In this document: in pieces, positions 25,684 through 34,214 of the stretch
Layout: each line of letters begins with the position of its first letter
Numbering within the stretch: the stretch's first letter is position 1
Assembly: GCF_042652645.1 (NCBI RefSeq)
Contig: NZ_JBHSGU010000019.1
Location: 62,001-126,000 of the forward strand
DNA length: 64,000 nt
Origin: Glaciecola siphonariae
Lineage (GTDB): Bacteria; Pseudomonadota; Gammaproteobacteria; Enterobacterales; Alteromonadaceae
Direction: 5' to 3'
Program-made: the position numbers and the translations under genes
Notes under the pieces: model-generated
What the model was told of the DNA's origin: nothing
What the model saw: the letters and a program-made list of their open reading frames with translations, nothing else
The model's database searches: none

Positions 25684-26721
25684 ATGCGTCAACCATCAAA
25701 ATATATATCAGGTGTATTTATCATCCTGACGCTTTTATTTATTAGTAGTTGTAGTGAGCCACTTGACCATGCATATGCCCTAAACGGCAAAACAATGGGA
25801 ACCACCTACAATGTGAAATTCTATTTGTCGGAGCAGTCGCAGAATGTTGATGTTCAAGCTTTGCAAGCTGAATTGGACCAACGACTAATTGAAATTAATC
25901 AGCTAATGTCTACTTACATACCCGATTCAGAACTATCGCTTTTGAACCAAGCGATAGCCAACGAACCTTTTCCCATAAGTGATGAAACCCAGCGTGTCAT
26001 TAACGAGGCGCTTCGCATAGGTAATATGAGCAACGGTGCGCTTGATATAACCGTAGGCCCACTGGTAAACCTTTGGGGTTTTGGACCTGACCAAAAGCCA
26101 GAAACTGTACCAAGGCCTGAGCAAATAAGTGAACTTGAGCCATTTGTGGGCACAGACAAATTTGTGCTCGATGGCGGTAAGATAATCAAAGCACACCACA
26201 AGGTGTATATTGATTTATCTACCATTGCGAAAGGTTACGCAGTGGACGAATTAGCGTCGATTCTTAGCGATAAAGGGATAGCTGACTATTTAGTAGAAAT
26301 AGGCGGTGAAATGCGCGTTGCCGGCAAAAAGCCAGGGCAGCAAGACTGGCTAGTTGCCATAGAAAAACCGATTACGAGCGAGCGAGCAATTCAGCGTATA
26401 CTCTCTATTGGCGATAACGCAATAGCGTCATCTGGTGACTATCGTAATTATTTTGAGGAAGCAGGCGTAAGATTTTCGCACCTCATTGACCCAAAAACTG
26501 CCTACCCCATTCAGCATAACTTAGTAGCGGTGAGTGTGATTGCGCCTACGTGTATTGAGGCCGATGGCTTGGCTACGGCGCTTATTGTTATGGGAGCAGA
26601 AGAGGGAAGAGCCCTTGCCGAGCGTGCGGGCATATCGGCACTATTTATTACTAAAGAAGGTGATGAATTTGTTGAATACCGGTCTACTGCTTTTGAACGC
26701 CATGTAAAAGTGGTGCAGTAA
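25684..26721 (+). CDS. apbE: FAD:protein FMN transferase ApbE
   Basis: ApbE (flavin transferase, Ftp) cuts FAD and attaches FMN to threonines of target proteins, here expected to be NqrB Thr232 and NqrC Thr224. The product has a lipoprotein signal (LLFISSC, Cys23), so it acts in the periplasm. Family motifs are LNGKTMGTTYNVKF, GALDITVGPLVNLWGF, DLSTIAKGYAVDEL and SHLIDPKTAYP. The frame opens with TTG at 25672 and also has GTG at 25681. I chose the ATG at 25684, after the CAGGAGA, but GTG is nearly as likely. Confidence 0.93.
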   Translation: MRQPSKYISGVFIILTLLFISSCSEPLDHAYALNGKTMGTTYNVKFYLSEQSQNVDVQALQAELDQRLIEINQLMSTYIPDSELSLLNQAIANEPFPISDETQRVINEALRIGNMSNGALDITVGPLVNLWGFGPDQKPETVPRPEQISELEPFVGTDKFVLDGGKIIKAHHKVYIDLSTIAKGYAVDELASILSDKGIADYLVEIGGEMRVAGKKPGQQDWLVAIEKPITSERAIQRILSIGDNAIASSGDYRNYFEEAGVRFSHLIDPKTAYPIQHNLVAVSVIAPTCIEADGLATALIVMGAEEGRALAERAGISALFITKEGDEFVEYRSTAFERHVKVVQ

Positions 26722-26765
26722 GGCATTTTGAGCATTTGAGTGATATTTTTAAATAAGAGGTTTTT

Positions 26766-26999
26766 GTGAGCACATTTATACTGGCATTTGGCTTTTTCTT
26801 GCTAATGGTTTTAGCAATGGGCGTTGGTTATATTTTTCAGAAGAAAACCATTTCTGGCTCTTGCGGAGGATTAGGTGCGCTGGGTGTTTCAAAAGCCTGC
26901 GATTGCCCAGAACCCTGCGACCGAAAAAAGGCCCGTCTTGAAAAAGAAGCTCTGCGTGAGCAAAAGCTAAAGGAATGGAAAGACAATCAAATCATTTAG
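26766..26999 (+). CDS. nqrM: Na+-NQR maturation protein NqrM
   Basis: NqrM (formerly DUF539) is needed to assemble active Na+-NQR and is thought to deliver iron for the NqrD/NqrE centre. The 77-residue protein has one N-terminal membrane helix (about 3-24) and four cysteines in the family pattern at 33, 45, 47 and 51. A charged, lysine-rich helix follows. The start is a GTG at 26766, with AAGAGG upstream. It lies 44 bases after apbE, completing a self-contained NQR synthesis cluster. Confidence 0.93.
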   Translation: MSTFILAFGFFLLMVLAMGVGYIFQKKTISGSCGGLGALGVSKACDCPEPCDRKKARLEKEALREQKLKEWKDNQII

Positions 27000-27355
27000 C
27001 TAGCTTATGTTTCCATGAAGTTGGTGGGTCGGGTCAGCACGATGGCTTGAGTACGTGACGAAAAAGAAAAACTTAGTCTGAAAAACGCTGTGGACCCATC
27101 CTTGGGCGCTCGGTTAAATCCTCGATGATTTTGACGTTTTCAGACTAATCCTGCTGTAGGTCACGTATTAAGCGCATGGTTTTGTCCTACATATCTTCGT
27201 CAGAACTTAGTCTTTAGTGTTTATACAGCCCCTTTCTTTAAACCGCCTTTGGTAAGCGAAGGCTTGGTTACGCGCATAAATTTACAAGACTTGCTTAACT
27301 TTTGTTCAAAGAAAAGCTACATTAAGTTATTGATTTTATTGTCATCGGATACGCG
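27000..27355 (+). other. Intergenic region between nqrM and the hybrid kinase gene
   Basis: No reading frame of note is present. The region is dominated by the two-arm inverted repeat at 27052-27167. A further direct copy of its AACTTAGTCT core lies at about 27203. Promoter elements for the kinase gene should lie in the A/T-rich last 100 bases, but none is clear. Confidence 0.5.
27052..27167. repeat. Long two-arm inverted repeat downstream of nqrM
   Basis: Outer arms TACGTGAC (27052-27059) and GTCACGTA (27160-27167) match perfectly. Inner arms TTAGTCTGAAAAACG (27073-27087) and CGTTTTCAGACTAA (27135-27148) match except for one extra A. The centre is a 47-base loop. It could be a structured RNA, a degenerate mobile-element remnant or a regulatory hairpin. 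Confidence 0.75.
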
Positions 27356-30300
27356 ATGCTCCACACCACAAATGCAGCGAGACCTTCGCAGATAGGCTCT
27401 ACTTCATTTATCACTGTTTTTGTACTTGTTATTGTCTTTATTGTTTTGGCCATGTTCGCTACTGCTTTTGCCTTAAAACAAGTTAAACAGCAAGTGCTAA
27501 GCGATTATGGTGACTCTCTTGAAGTTGTTCTTGATACTACCGAAAATGCGGTACTGCAGTGGGTAGGGCGTCAGCAAAGTGCGCTCACGCAAATCTCCCT
27601 CAGTGACAGTTTTGCTCGACTTAACAGCAGCATTATCGCTGAGCATGTTAATCGTCAACAGAGTTCTTCCTCCTATCAATCAGGCTCAGAGGTGATGTCT
27701 CGCATCAAAGACGAACTTGTGTTACTTCAAGGCATTAAAAATAACCAAGGATTTCTTGTGCTGTCTGCTCAAGGGCAGGTAATTGTTTCAACAGACGAGC
27801 AACTTATCCCGCAAGACTTTAATATTAGACAAGAGCATGATCAGGCCTTTACGCGGGCACTAAGCACGACCACACTCATTCCTCCAATTAAACTTCAACA
27901 CCACAATACCGCGCAAAGATCTATCCTTCTTATTACCGCGCCTGTTCGCGTAAACGGTGAAGTGCTTGCCGTATTGGCAGGCATTTATTTTGCGCATCAG
28001 GAGTTGTCGGATATTGCGCTTTTAGGACGCATCGGTGAGTCAGGTGAAACCTACCTGTTTGACCGTAAAGGAATAATGAGCACAGACTCGCGCTTCAACT
28101 CCACTTTAGAAAAAATTTCACTGATTGAACCTGCGCAGTCAGCCATCATGAATATTCGTCTTTATGACCCAGGTGTTAATCTTATTTATAACACCGACGC
28201 CGAAAGAGCGATGGACAGGTTAACGTTAATGGCGCGCTCAGCCATAGCAGGACAAAGTGCTAAAAATACGCAAGGATATAGAGATTATCGCGGCGTTACT
28301 GTTATTGGCGCATGGAGATGGTCTGACGCCCTTAACATGGGGATCACGACTGAAATCGACCTAGAGGAAGCGCTATCGAGCTATTACAGTGCTCGAACGG
28401 TCATTATCATACTGTTATTGGCTTGTTTGTCAGTTGTTTTAATTTTAGCCGCTTTTTTATTTAGCAAATTAAGTCGTGCGAATCGCAAATTAAGTCAAGC
28501 TGCTCGTACCTTAGAAGACCAAGTTAAAGAGCGAACGGCACAGTTAGAGCGAGCTATGCAAGAATTACGAGACGAACAAGCCGTCTTGCAAGGTTTGTTT
28601 GATGCCATCCCAGACCCTATTTTCTGTAAAGATAACGAGAAGCGATACATCAAGGGTAATCATGCATTTTTTGATATTTTTGATAAAGCGCCCGAAGAAG
28701 TCATTGGCCGCACCGACAAGGAGATTACGCATCAGCAAGACCAAGATATCTTCTCACAAACCGATGATGAAGTGTTGCGCAGCGGCAAGCCTTTGGTGAT
28801 GGAGAGAGTCGGTAATCACGAGGATGGCACTAACCGTGTATTTGAGACCAAAAAGTCTTTGCTTCCATTCGCGGATAAAAAAGCGCCGGGTATCTTAGGC
28901 ATATCGAGAGATATTACTGCACAGCGTAAAAACGAAGACAGGCTGATTCAAGCATCGATTGATGCGCAAGCTGCTAATAAAGCTAAGAGCGAATTTCTAG
29001 CGCGTATGTCCCATGAAATTAGAACGCCAATGAACGGCGTATTGGGCATGCTCGATTTAGTGCTCGCAAGTTCGCTTACCGCCGACCAATCGAATAAGTT
29101 AAACGTAGCGAAAACTAGTGCCGCCAGTCTTTTGGGGATCATCAACGATATCCTTGATTTTTCGCGTGTGGAAGCCGGAAAAATGGAGCTGGAACAGTTA
29201 GATTTCAGTCCCATTCAGCAGCTAGAGGATGCTGCTAAAGCGCTGGCCATTAAAGCCGAAGAGAAGAGCTTAGAGCTACTAGTTGATGTGACTAAAATTG
29301 AGCATGCCATGTTGATTGGCGACCCGATGAGACTGCGTCAAATTGTGACTAATCTGCTAAACAACGCGATTAAGTTCACGGCAGAAGGTCAGGTTGTTTT
29401 GCGGGCAGAAACGCAGCTCGACAGCGACGGGTCGATAAAGCTCACCTGCGCGGTGTCTGATTCGGGCATTGGGATCCCGTCTGAAAAGCTTAAGGGCCTC
29501 TTTGAATCGTTTTCGCAGGTTGACTCATCAACCACGCGCGTTTACGGCGGTAGTGGTTTGGGGTTGGCTATTTCGAAGCGTCTTTGCGAATTAATGGGCG
29601 GGAGTATTAGCGTGTCTAGCGAACTCGGCCAGGGCAGCTGTTTTGAATTCTCAGTGCGCTGTATGCCAAGCTCGTTAAAACCTCAAAAGCTGCCTGATTT
29701 AGACTTAAGTAATTGGCATGTGTTAATAGTGGACGATAACCAGACAAATTTGGATATCTTGAGCAATCAGTTAGCAAAAATGGGCATCTCTAGTCACAGC
29801 GCCATAAGCGCTAAGTCGGCGCTTTTTGAAATTGAGCACACTGAGCGAGCGTTTGACTTAGTTATCACCGATATGAATATGCCCGTTATGGACGGATTAG
29901 CGCTTACCAGAACACTTCGGCAGAGGCCTGACACCGACCACATAAAAATCCTCATGTTAAGCTCTATGTCGTTTAATGTAAGCAGTAGCGAACTTAATGA
30001 AATGGGTTTAGATGGCTGTTTGCTTAAACCGGTTTCGACGATTGACCTGTTCAATACAATCAAATTAGTTGCGGGCAACGACCCGCAGTCAAAGCGCTCT
30101 CATGCTATCACTGAACAGAGCTTAGTGGGCTTAAGTGCTAAATTACCTGCAAAAGAAGACACGTGGCCCGATTATCATCGAATACTCATTGTTGAAGATA
30201 ATGCCGTAAATCGAATGGTTGCAGAGGGCTTAATGCAGCAATTTTCACTGCGTTATAGTTTAGCCGAAGACGGTCAGCAAGCCATTGATACGCTGCTTAA

Positions 30301-31246
30301 CAGTCCTGATGACCAGCCTTTCACGCTCGTGCTCATGGATTGTCAGATGCCGGTGTTAGACGGCTACTCAGCCACCCGCAAGATTCGCTCTGCGGCAGCC
30401 TCTGAGCGTTATTCAAACATTCCTATCATTGCCATGACCGCAAATGCCCTAAAAGGCGACAGAGAGAAATGTCTAGAGGCAGGCATGAATGATCATGTGC
30501 CCAAACCCATTGATACCGGTACCTTGAAAAAGGCACTGATAGAAGGGTTTGCGCAATGCCCGGCCCACCTTACCGGATATACCATGCGCTCAGACGATAC
30601 GGCCGGAGCACAGCAAAAGGCAGATCAAACGATGCAGATGGGAATTAACATGCCACAGGCGCCTTTATTAACGATGAACTGGGATGAAAATCCTCCGAGC
30701 TTAGCGGCACAGCCTGACTTTTATGTGAAAAGTTTAGCGCTTTACATCAAGCAGTATGAGCATTTCAGCTTTGCAAACAATGAGGCAAACAACAAAATCG
30801 AAGCGGCCAATGCGCCTGATACGCAACTGCGCCAAGACATACATACGCTTAAGGGGGGAAGCGGTAATTTGGGCTTTGTTAAGCTGTTTTCTGCCTGTAT
30901 AGAGATTGAAAAACGCCTAGAGGATGGCGTTAGCAACGACGCTGATTTAGCGCAAATTGACTACTTGTTGTCTTCGTCTGTCCATGATGCAAAAGCAATG
31001 TTAGAAGTAAACATACGCTCTGTGCAAAATGCCAGCGAACAAGACACGAAGCGCTCGCAGTCAGATATTCTGTTGGATATTGAGGCTTATACCAATAATA
31101 ATGAGCTGGTGCCATTTGCGCTGCTAAATGAACTAAAAACCATCGCATCAAATAAACCTGACGACCTTCAACTTAAAAACATGATTGATGCACTCGAACA
31201 CTTTGATTATTCTAGCTTCACTACTATTTTAGGTTCGTCAAAATGA
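27356..31246 (+). CDS. Hybrid sensor histidine kinase (Cache-PAS-HisKA-HATPase-REC-REC-Hpt)
   Basis: The 1296-residue membrane kinase has a TM helix at 18-40, a large periplasmic Cache-like sensor (about 45-345) and a second TM at 347-370. A coiled coil (about 374-410) leads to a PAS domain (about 405-525). HisKA has the phospho-acceptor His553 in MSHEIRTP, and the ATPase domain has N and G boxes (NLLNNAIKF, GGSGLGLAIS). Two receiver domains have phospho-acceptors Asp839 and Asp995, and an Hpt domain has His1163 in HTLKGGSGNLGF. This is the BarA/TorS type. Its last four bases overlap the next gene, its probable output partner. The ribosome binding site is weak and the ligand is unknown. Confidence 0.92.
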   Translation: MLHTTNAARPSQIGSTSFITVFVLVIVFIVLAMFATAFALKQVKQQVLSDYGDSLEVVLDTTENAVLQWVGRQQSALTQISLSDSFARLNSSIIAEHVNRQQSSSSYQSGSEVMSRIKDELVLLQGIKNNQGFLVLSAQGQVIVSTDEQLIPQDFNIRQEHDQAFTRALSTTTLIPPIKLQHHNTAQRSILLITAPVRVNGEVLAVLAGIYFAHQELSDIALLGRIGESGETYLFDRKGIMSTDSRFNSTLEKISLIEPAQSAIMNIRLYDPGVNLIYNTDAERAMDRLTLMARSAIAGQSAKNTQGYRDYRGVTVIGAWRWSDALNMGITTEIDLEEALSSYYSARTVIIILLLACLSVVLILAAFLFSKLSRANRKLSQAARTLEDQVKERTAQLERAMQELRDEQAVLQGLFDAIPDPIFCKDNEKRYIKGNHAFFDIFDKAPEEVIGRTDKEITHQQDQDIFSQTDDEVLRSGKPLVMERVGNHEDGTNRVFETKKSLLPFADKKAPGILGISRDITAQRKNEDRLIQASIDAQAANKAKSEFLARMSHEIRTPMNGVLGMLDLVLASSLTADQSNKLNVAKTSAASLLGIINDILDFSRVEAGKMELEQLDFSPIQQLEDAAKALAIKAEEKSLELLVDVTKIEHAMLIGDPMRLRQIVTNLLNNAIKFTAEGQVVLRAETQLDSDGSIKLTCAVSDSGIGIPSEKLKGLFESFSQVDSSTTRVYGGSGLGLAISKRLCELMGGSISVSSELGQGSCFEFSVRCMPSSLKPQKLPDLDLSNWHVLIVDDNQTNLDILSNQLAKMGISSHSAISAKSALFEIEHTERAFDLVITDMNMPVMDGLALTRTLRQRPDTDHIKILMLSSMSFNVSSSELNEMGLDGCLLKPVSTIDLFNTIKLVAGNDPQSKRSHAITEQSLVGLSAKLPAKEDTWPDYHRILIVEDNAVNRMVAEGLMQQFSLRYSLAEDGQQAIDTLLNSPDDQPFTLVLMDCQMPVLDGYSATRKIRSAAASERYSNIPIIAMTANALKGDREKCLEAGMNDHVPKPIDTGTLKKALIEGFAQCPAHLTGYTMRSDDTAGAQQKADQTMQMGINMPQAPLLTMNWDENPPSLAAQPDFYVKSLALYIKQYEHFSFANNEANNKIEAANAPDTQLRQDIHTLKGGSGNLGFVKLFSACIEIEKRLEDGVSNDADLAQIDYLLSSSVHDAKAMLEVNIRSVQNASEQDTKRSQSDILLDIEAYTNNNELVPFALLNELKTIASNKPDDLQLKNMIDALEHFDYSSFTTILGSSK

Positions 31247-33057
31247 TAGATAAAATTTTAAATACCCGCACTATTTTAGCCGTCGATGACGACCCTACAA
31301 ATATTCATGCGGTTGCCGGTTATTTGCAGCCCCATGGGGCTAAACTTTTGGTGGCTAACTCAGGTGAAAAAGCCTTGGAGGTTTTAGCGCAGAACATCCC
31401 TGACTTAATCATTTTGGACATCAACATGCCGGGGCAATCTGGCATTGAGGTCTGCCGTAAAATAAAACAAGACACCCGACTCGAACAAGTCCCTGTTTTA
31501 TTTTTGACCGGCAGTGTTAAAGATGTATCAGAGGCATTCGCTGTAGGCGGTGTCGATTATATTGTCAAACCCGTACGTTCAGAAGAACTACTGGCCAGAG
31601 TGAGCACTCACATCAGGTTAAGCCAACTAGTAAAATCCCTAGATAAGGCCAACCTCTTGCTCGAGAGTGTGAATGAAAGCTTGGAAATGAAAGTGCAGGA
31701 ACGCACTTTGGAGTTGGTAACGGTCAATAAAAACTTGCGCATAGAAATTGACGAACGCCGTCGCCTGCAAGACAAAATCAGCTATTTGTCGAATTACGAT
31801 TTTGTGACGCGAATGTTTAATCGTAATTCCATGGAGCAGGAGCTTAAGGTGGTAATGGAAACGCAGAGCGATGCTGATGCCAGGTCGTTCTTGTATTACA
31901 TCGACCTAGACCAATTTAAAATCATCAATGATACCTGTGGGCATGTTGCCGGTGATGAGTTGTTGCGACAAATAGCAGAGCTGTTGCGGGGAGGTTTCGA
32001 ATTTGCCAGTATTTGCGCACGTATGGGCGGCGATGAGTTTGCTGTCTTATCGCAAAGTTTGAATTTAGACGATGCAATTAAAAGAGCGCACTTGATAAAG
32101 GACAATATTGAGAACCATAGGTTTGAATGGAACGAAGAGGTGTTTAAACATTCCATTAGTATGGCCGTGGTTGAAATCGACGAGGGCATCGATTCAGTAT
32201 CACACCTCCTAAGTATTGCGGAACGAACGTGTTTTGAAAGTAAGCGAAAAGGTGGCGGTGAAGTCTCTATATACAACTACAGTAAAGACTATATCGATAA
32301 AACTCAGCAGCAGATGAAGATTATCCCGCTGATTCATCAAGCCATTGAAGACAACCAGTTCATTCTGTATTTCCAACATATTTGCGCCAATAATGACAGT
32401 AAGCTACAGAAGATTGAGGTTTTGCTGCGCTTGCAGGATGAGAGCGGCAAGATAAAACCACCCGGACACTTTATTCCCGTGGCGGAGCGTTTTCATCTGA
32501 TTACTGAAATTGATAAATGGGTGCTTAAAAATACCTTCAAGGCGATATCCTCTCTCCCTGAAAATATAATAGTATCTATTAATTTGTCGGGTGAGTTTAT
32601 TATCAAGAGTAATGCCGTAGAATTGATTCGCGACTTACTCTTGCAACACAAAGTGCAGCCAAGCCGCATCTGTTTTGAAATTACCGAAACATCTGCCATT
32701 TCTAATATTGGTGCCACTCATCGCTTTATGCTTGAATTGAACGAAACCGGCTGTTTGTTTTCCTTAGATGATTTTGGCACAGGCACATCATCTTATGAGT
32801 ATCTCAAACAACTGCCAGTAGATTTTGTGAAAATTGACGGGATGTTTGTAAGAGATATAGAAAATGATGAGATCAGTCGAAAAATGGTCGAATCTATTAG
32901 CGGTATAGCTCGAGCAAAACAAATTAAGGTGATTGCTGAGTGCGTTGAATCAGAGGCAGCCTTAAACATTATTAACAATATGGGAGTGGACTATTATCAA
33001 GGGTTTGTTGCTCATAAACCGGAGCCACTTATGAACTTGTTTACACTCGTCAAATAG
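31243..33057 (+). CDS. Response regulator with REC, GGDEF and EAL domains
   Basis: The 604-residue protein has a receiver domain (about 10-125, phospho-acceptor Asp59), a coiled coil (about 130-178), a GGDEF domain with an intact GGDEF at 262-266, and an EAL domain (about 355-604). The first EAL residue set reads EVL at 392-394, but the other catalytic residues look present: SINLSG, CFEITET, LDDFGTG, VKIDG, AECVES and YYQGF. It could therefore make or degrade c-di-GMP. I see no RxxD inhibitory site at the usual place. It overlaps the kinase gene by four bases (ATGA), so the kinase Hpt domain probably phosphorylates it. Confidence 0.92.
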   Translation: MIDKILNTRTILAVDDDPTNIHAVAGYLQPHGAKLLVANSGEKALEVLAQNIPDLIILDINMPGQSGIEVCRKIKQDTRLEQVPVLFLTGSVKDVSEAFAVGGVDYIVKPVRSEELLARVSTHIRLSQLVKSLDKANLLLESVNESLEMKVQERTLELVTVNKNLRIEIDERRRLQDKISYLSNYDFVTRMFNRNSMEQELKVVMETQSDADARSFLYYIDLDQFKIINDTCGHVAGDELLRQIAELLRGGFEFASICARMGGDEFAVLSQSLNLDDAIKRAHLIKDNIENHRFEWNEEVFKHSISMAVVEIDEGIDSVSHLLSIAERTCFESKRKGGGEVSIYNYSKDYIDKTQQQMKIIPLIHQAIEDNQFILYFQHICANNDSKLQKIEVLLRLQDESGKIKPPGHFIPVAERFHLITEIDKWVLKNTFKAISSLPENIIVSINLSGEFIIKSNAVELIRDLLLQHKVQPSRICFEITETSAISNIGATHRFMLELNETGCLFSLDDFGTGTSSYEYLKQLPVDFVKIDGMFVRDIENDEISRKMVESISGIARAKQIKVIAECVESEAALNIINNMGVDYYQGFVAHKPEPLMNLFTLVK

Positions 33058-33062
33058 GGCGT

Positions 33063-34124
33063 ATGCGTAAAATCATTCATGTCGACATGGATGCATTTTA
33101 TGTATCTGTAGAAATTAGAGATAAGCCCGAATTAGCAGGGTTTCCAGTCGCTGTAGGCGGTAAAACAGCGAATAGAGGCGTTTTAACGACGTGCAATTAT
33201 ATTGCTAGAGAGTTTGGTGTACGCAGCGCCATGCCGGCTGCATTAGCACTTAGAAAATGCCCTAAGCTGATTATAGTACCCGGGCGGATGCAGGTGTACC
33301 AGCAGGTGAGTCAGCATATTAGAGAGATATTCTCGCGTTATACTGAGCTCATTGAACCTCTTTCATTAGATGAAGCTTTTTTAGACGTTACCCACTGTGA
33401 GCTCTTCAAGGGCTCTGCAACCCTTATTGCGCAAGATATTCGACGTACCATTGAACAGGAGCTGAATCTCACAGCGTCAGCAGGCGTTGCGCCGATTAAG
33501 TTTGTTGCGAAAGTCGCGTCTGATCTCAACAAGCCAAACGGCCAGTACGTGGTCACTCCCGATGAACTTGATGCGTTTATTGAAGCGCTACCGCTTAATA
33601 AAATACCCGGCGTGGGCAAAGTGACCTTTGAGAAACTTCAGCAGCTAGGGCTACTGACCGGTGCCGATATAAAGGCATTACCTGAAAGCGAGCTGGTGGA
33701 TAAGTTTGGTAAATTTGGTCGCTCACTCTGGCAAAAATGTCAAGGCAACGACCCGCGTGCCGTAGAGACCTCGCGCATTCGAAAGTCGGTGGGTGTTGAA
33801 CGCACCTTCAATACCAATCAGGTCAGCGAAGATGAGCTTGCTAGTTATTTACTTGATAAATTATTGCCGGAACTAACGCGAAGAGCTGAAAAGTATCTGA
33901 CTAGCCGAGGCATTGATAAAATTGGTGTAAAAGTAAAGTTCCATGACTTTCAGCAAACGACTAAAGAAATTAAACATCACACAATAGATGCGAACGTTTT
34001 GCTCGATTTGTTACATGAGGCGCTTAAGCGCGGCGTTGGTAAGCAAGTAAGGTTATTAGGCTTACAAGTAGGTTTACGCCCCCCTGCACAGGAGCAGGCA
34101 CAAATGGCCTTTGACTGGGAATAA
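33063..34124 (+). CDS. dinB: DNA polymerase IV
   Basis: DinB is a Y-family translesion polymerase, error-prone on undamaged DNA. The 353-residue protein has the catalytic segments HVDMDAFYVSVE (Asp8, Asp10) and SLDEAFLDVT (Asp103, Glu104). It also has the KVASDLNKPNGQYVV and helix-hairpin-helix (KIPGVGKVTFEKL) regions. The C-terminal QMAFDWE resembles a sliding-clamp-binding tail. It starts 5 bases after the GGDEF-EAL gene, so it may be co-transcribed with it. In Vibrio, dinB directly follows apbE-nqrM. I did not find a LexA box just upstream. Confidence 0.95.
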   Translation: MRKIIHVDMDAFYVSVEIRDKPELAGFPVAVGGKTANRGVLTTCNYIAREFGVRSAMPAALALRKCPKLIIVPGRMQVYQQVSQHIREIFSRYTELIEPLSLDEAFLDVTHCELFKGSATLIAQDIRRTIEQELNLTASAGVAPIKFVAKVASDLNKPNGQYVVTPDELDAFIEALPLNKIPGVGKVTFEKLQQLGLLTGADIKALPESELVDKFGKFGRSLWQKCQGNDPRAVETSRIRKSVGVERTFNTNQVSEDELASYLLDKLLPELTRRAEKYLTSRGIDKIGVKVKFHDFQQTTKEIKHHTIDANVLLDLLHEALKRGVGKQVRLLGLQVGLRPPAQEQAQMAFDWE

Positions 34125-34214
34125 ATCGGTCATGCTATCTTTTTTGTACTTTATTGGTGACTTATTCGTATCCCGCTATACTTAGCGAAAAGCGCGTTTC
34201 ATTGCAGGAGAAGT

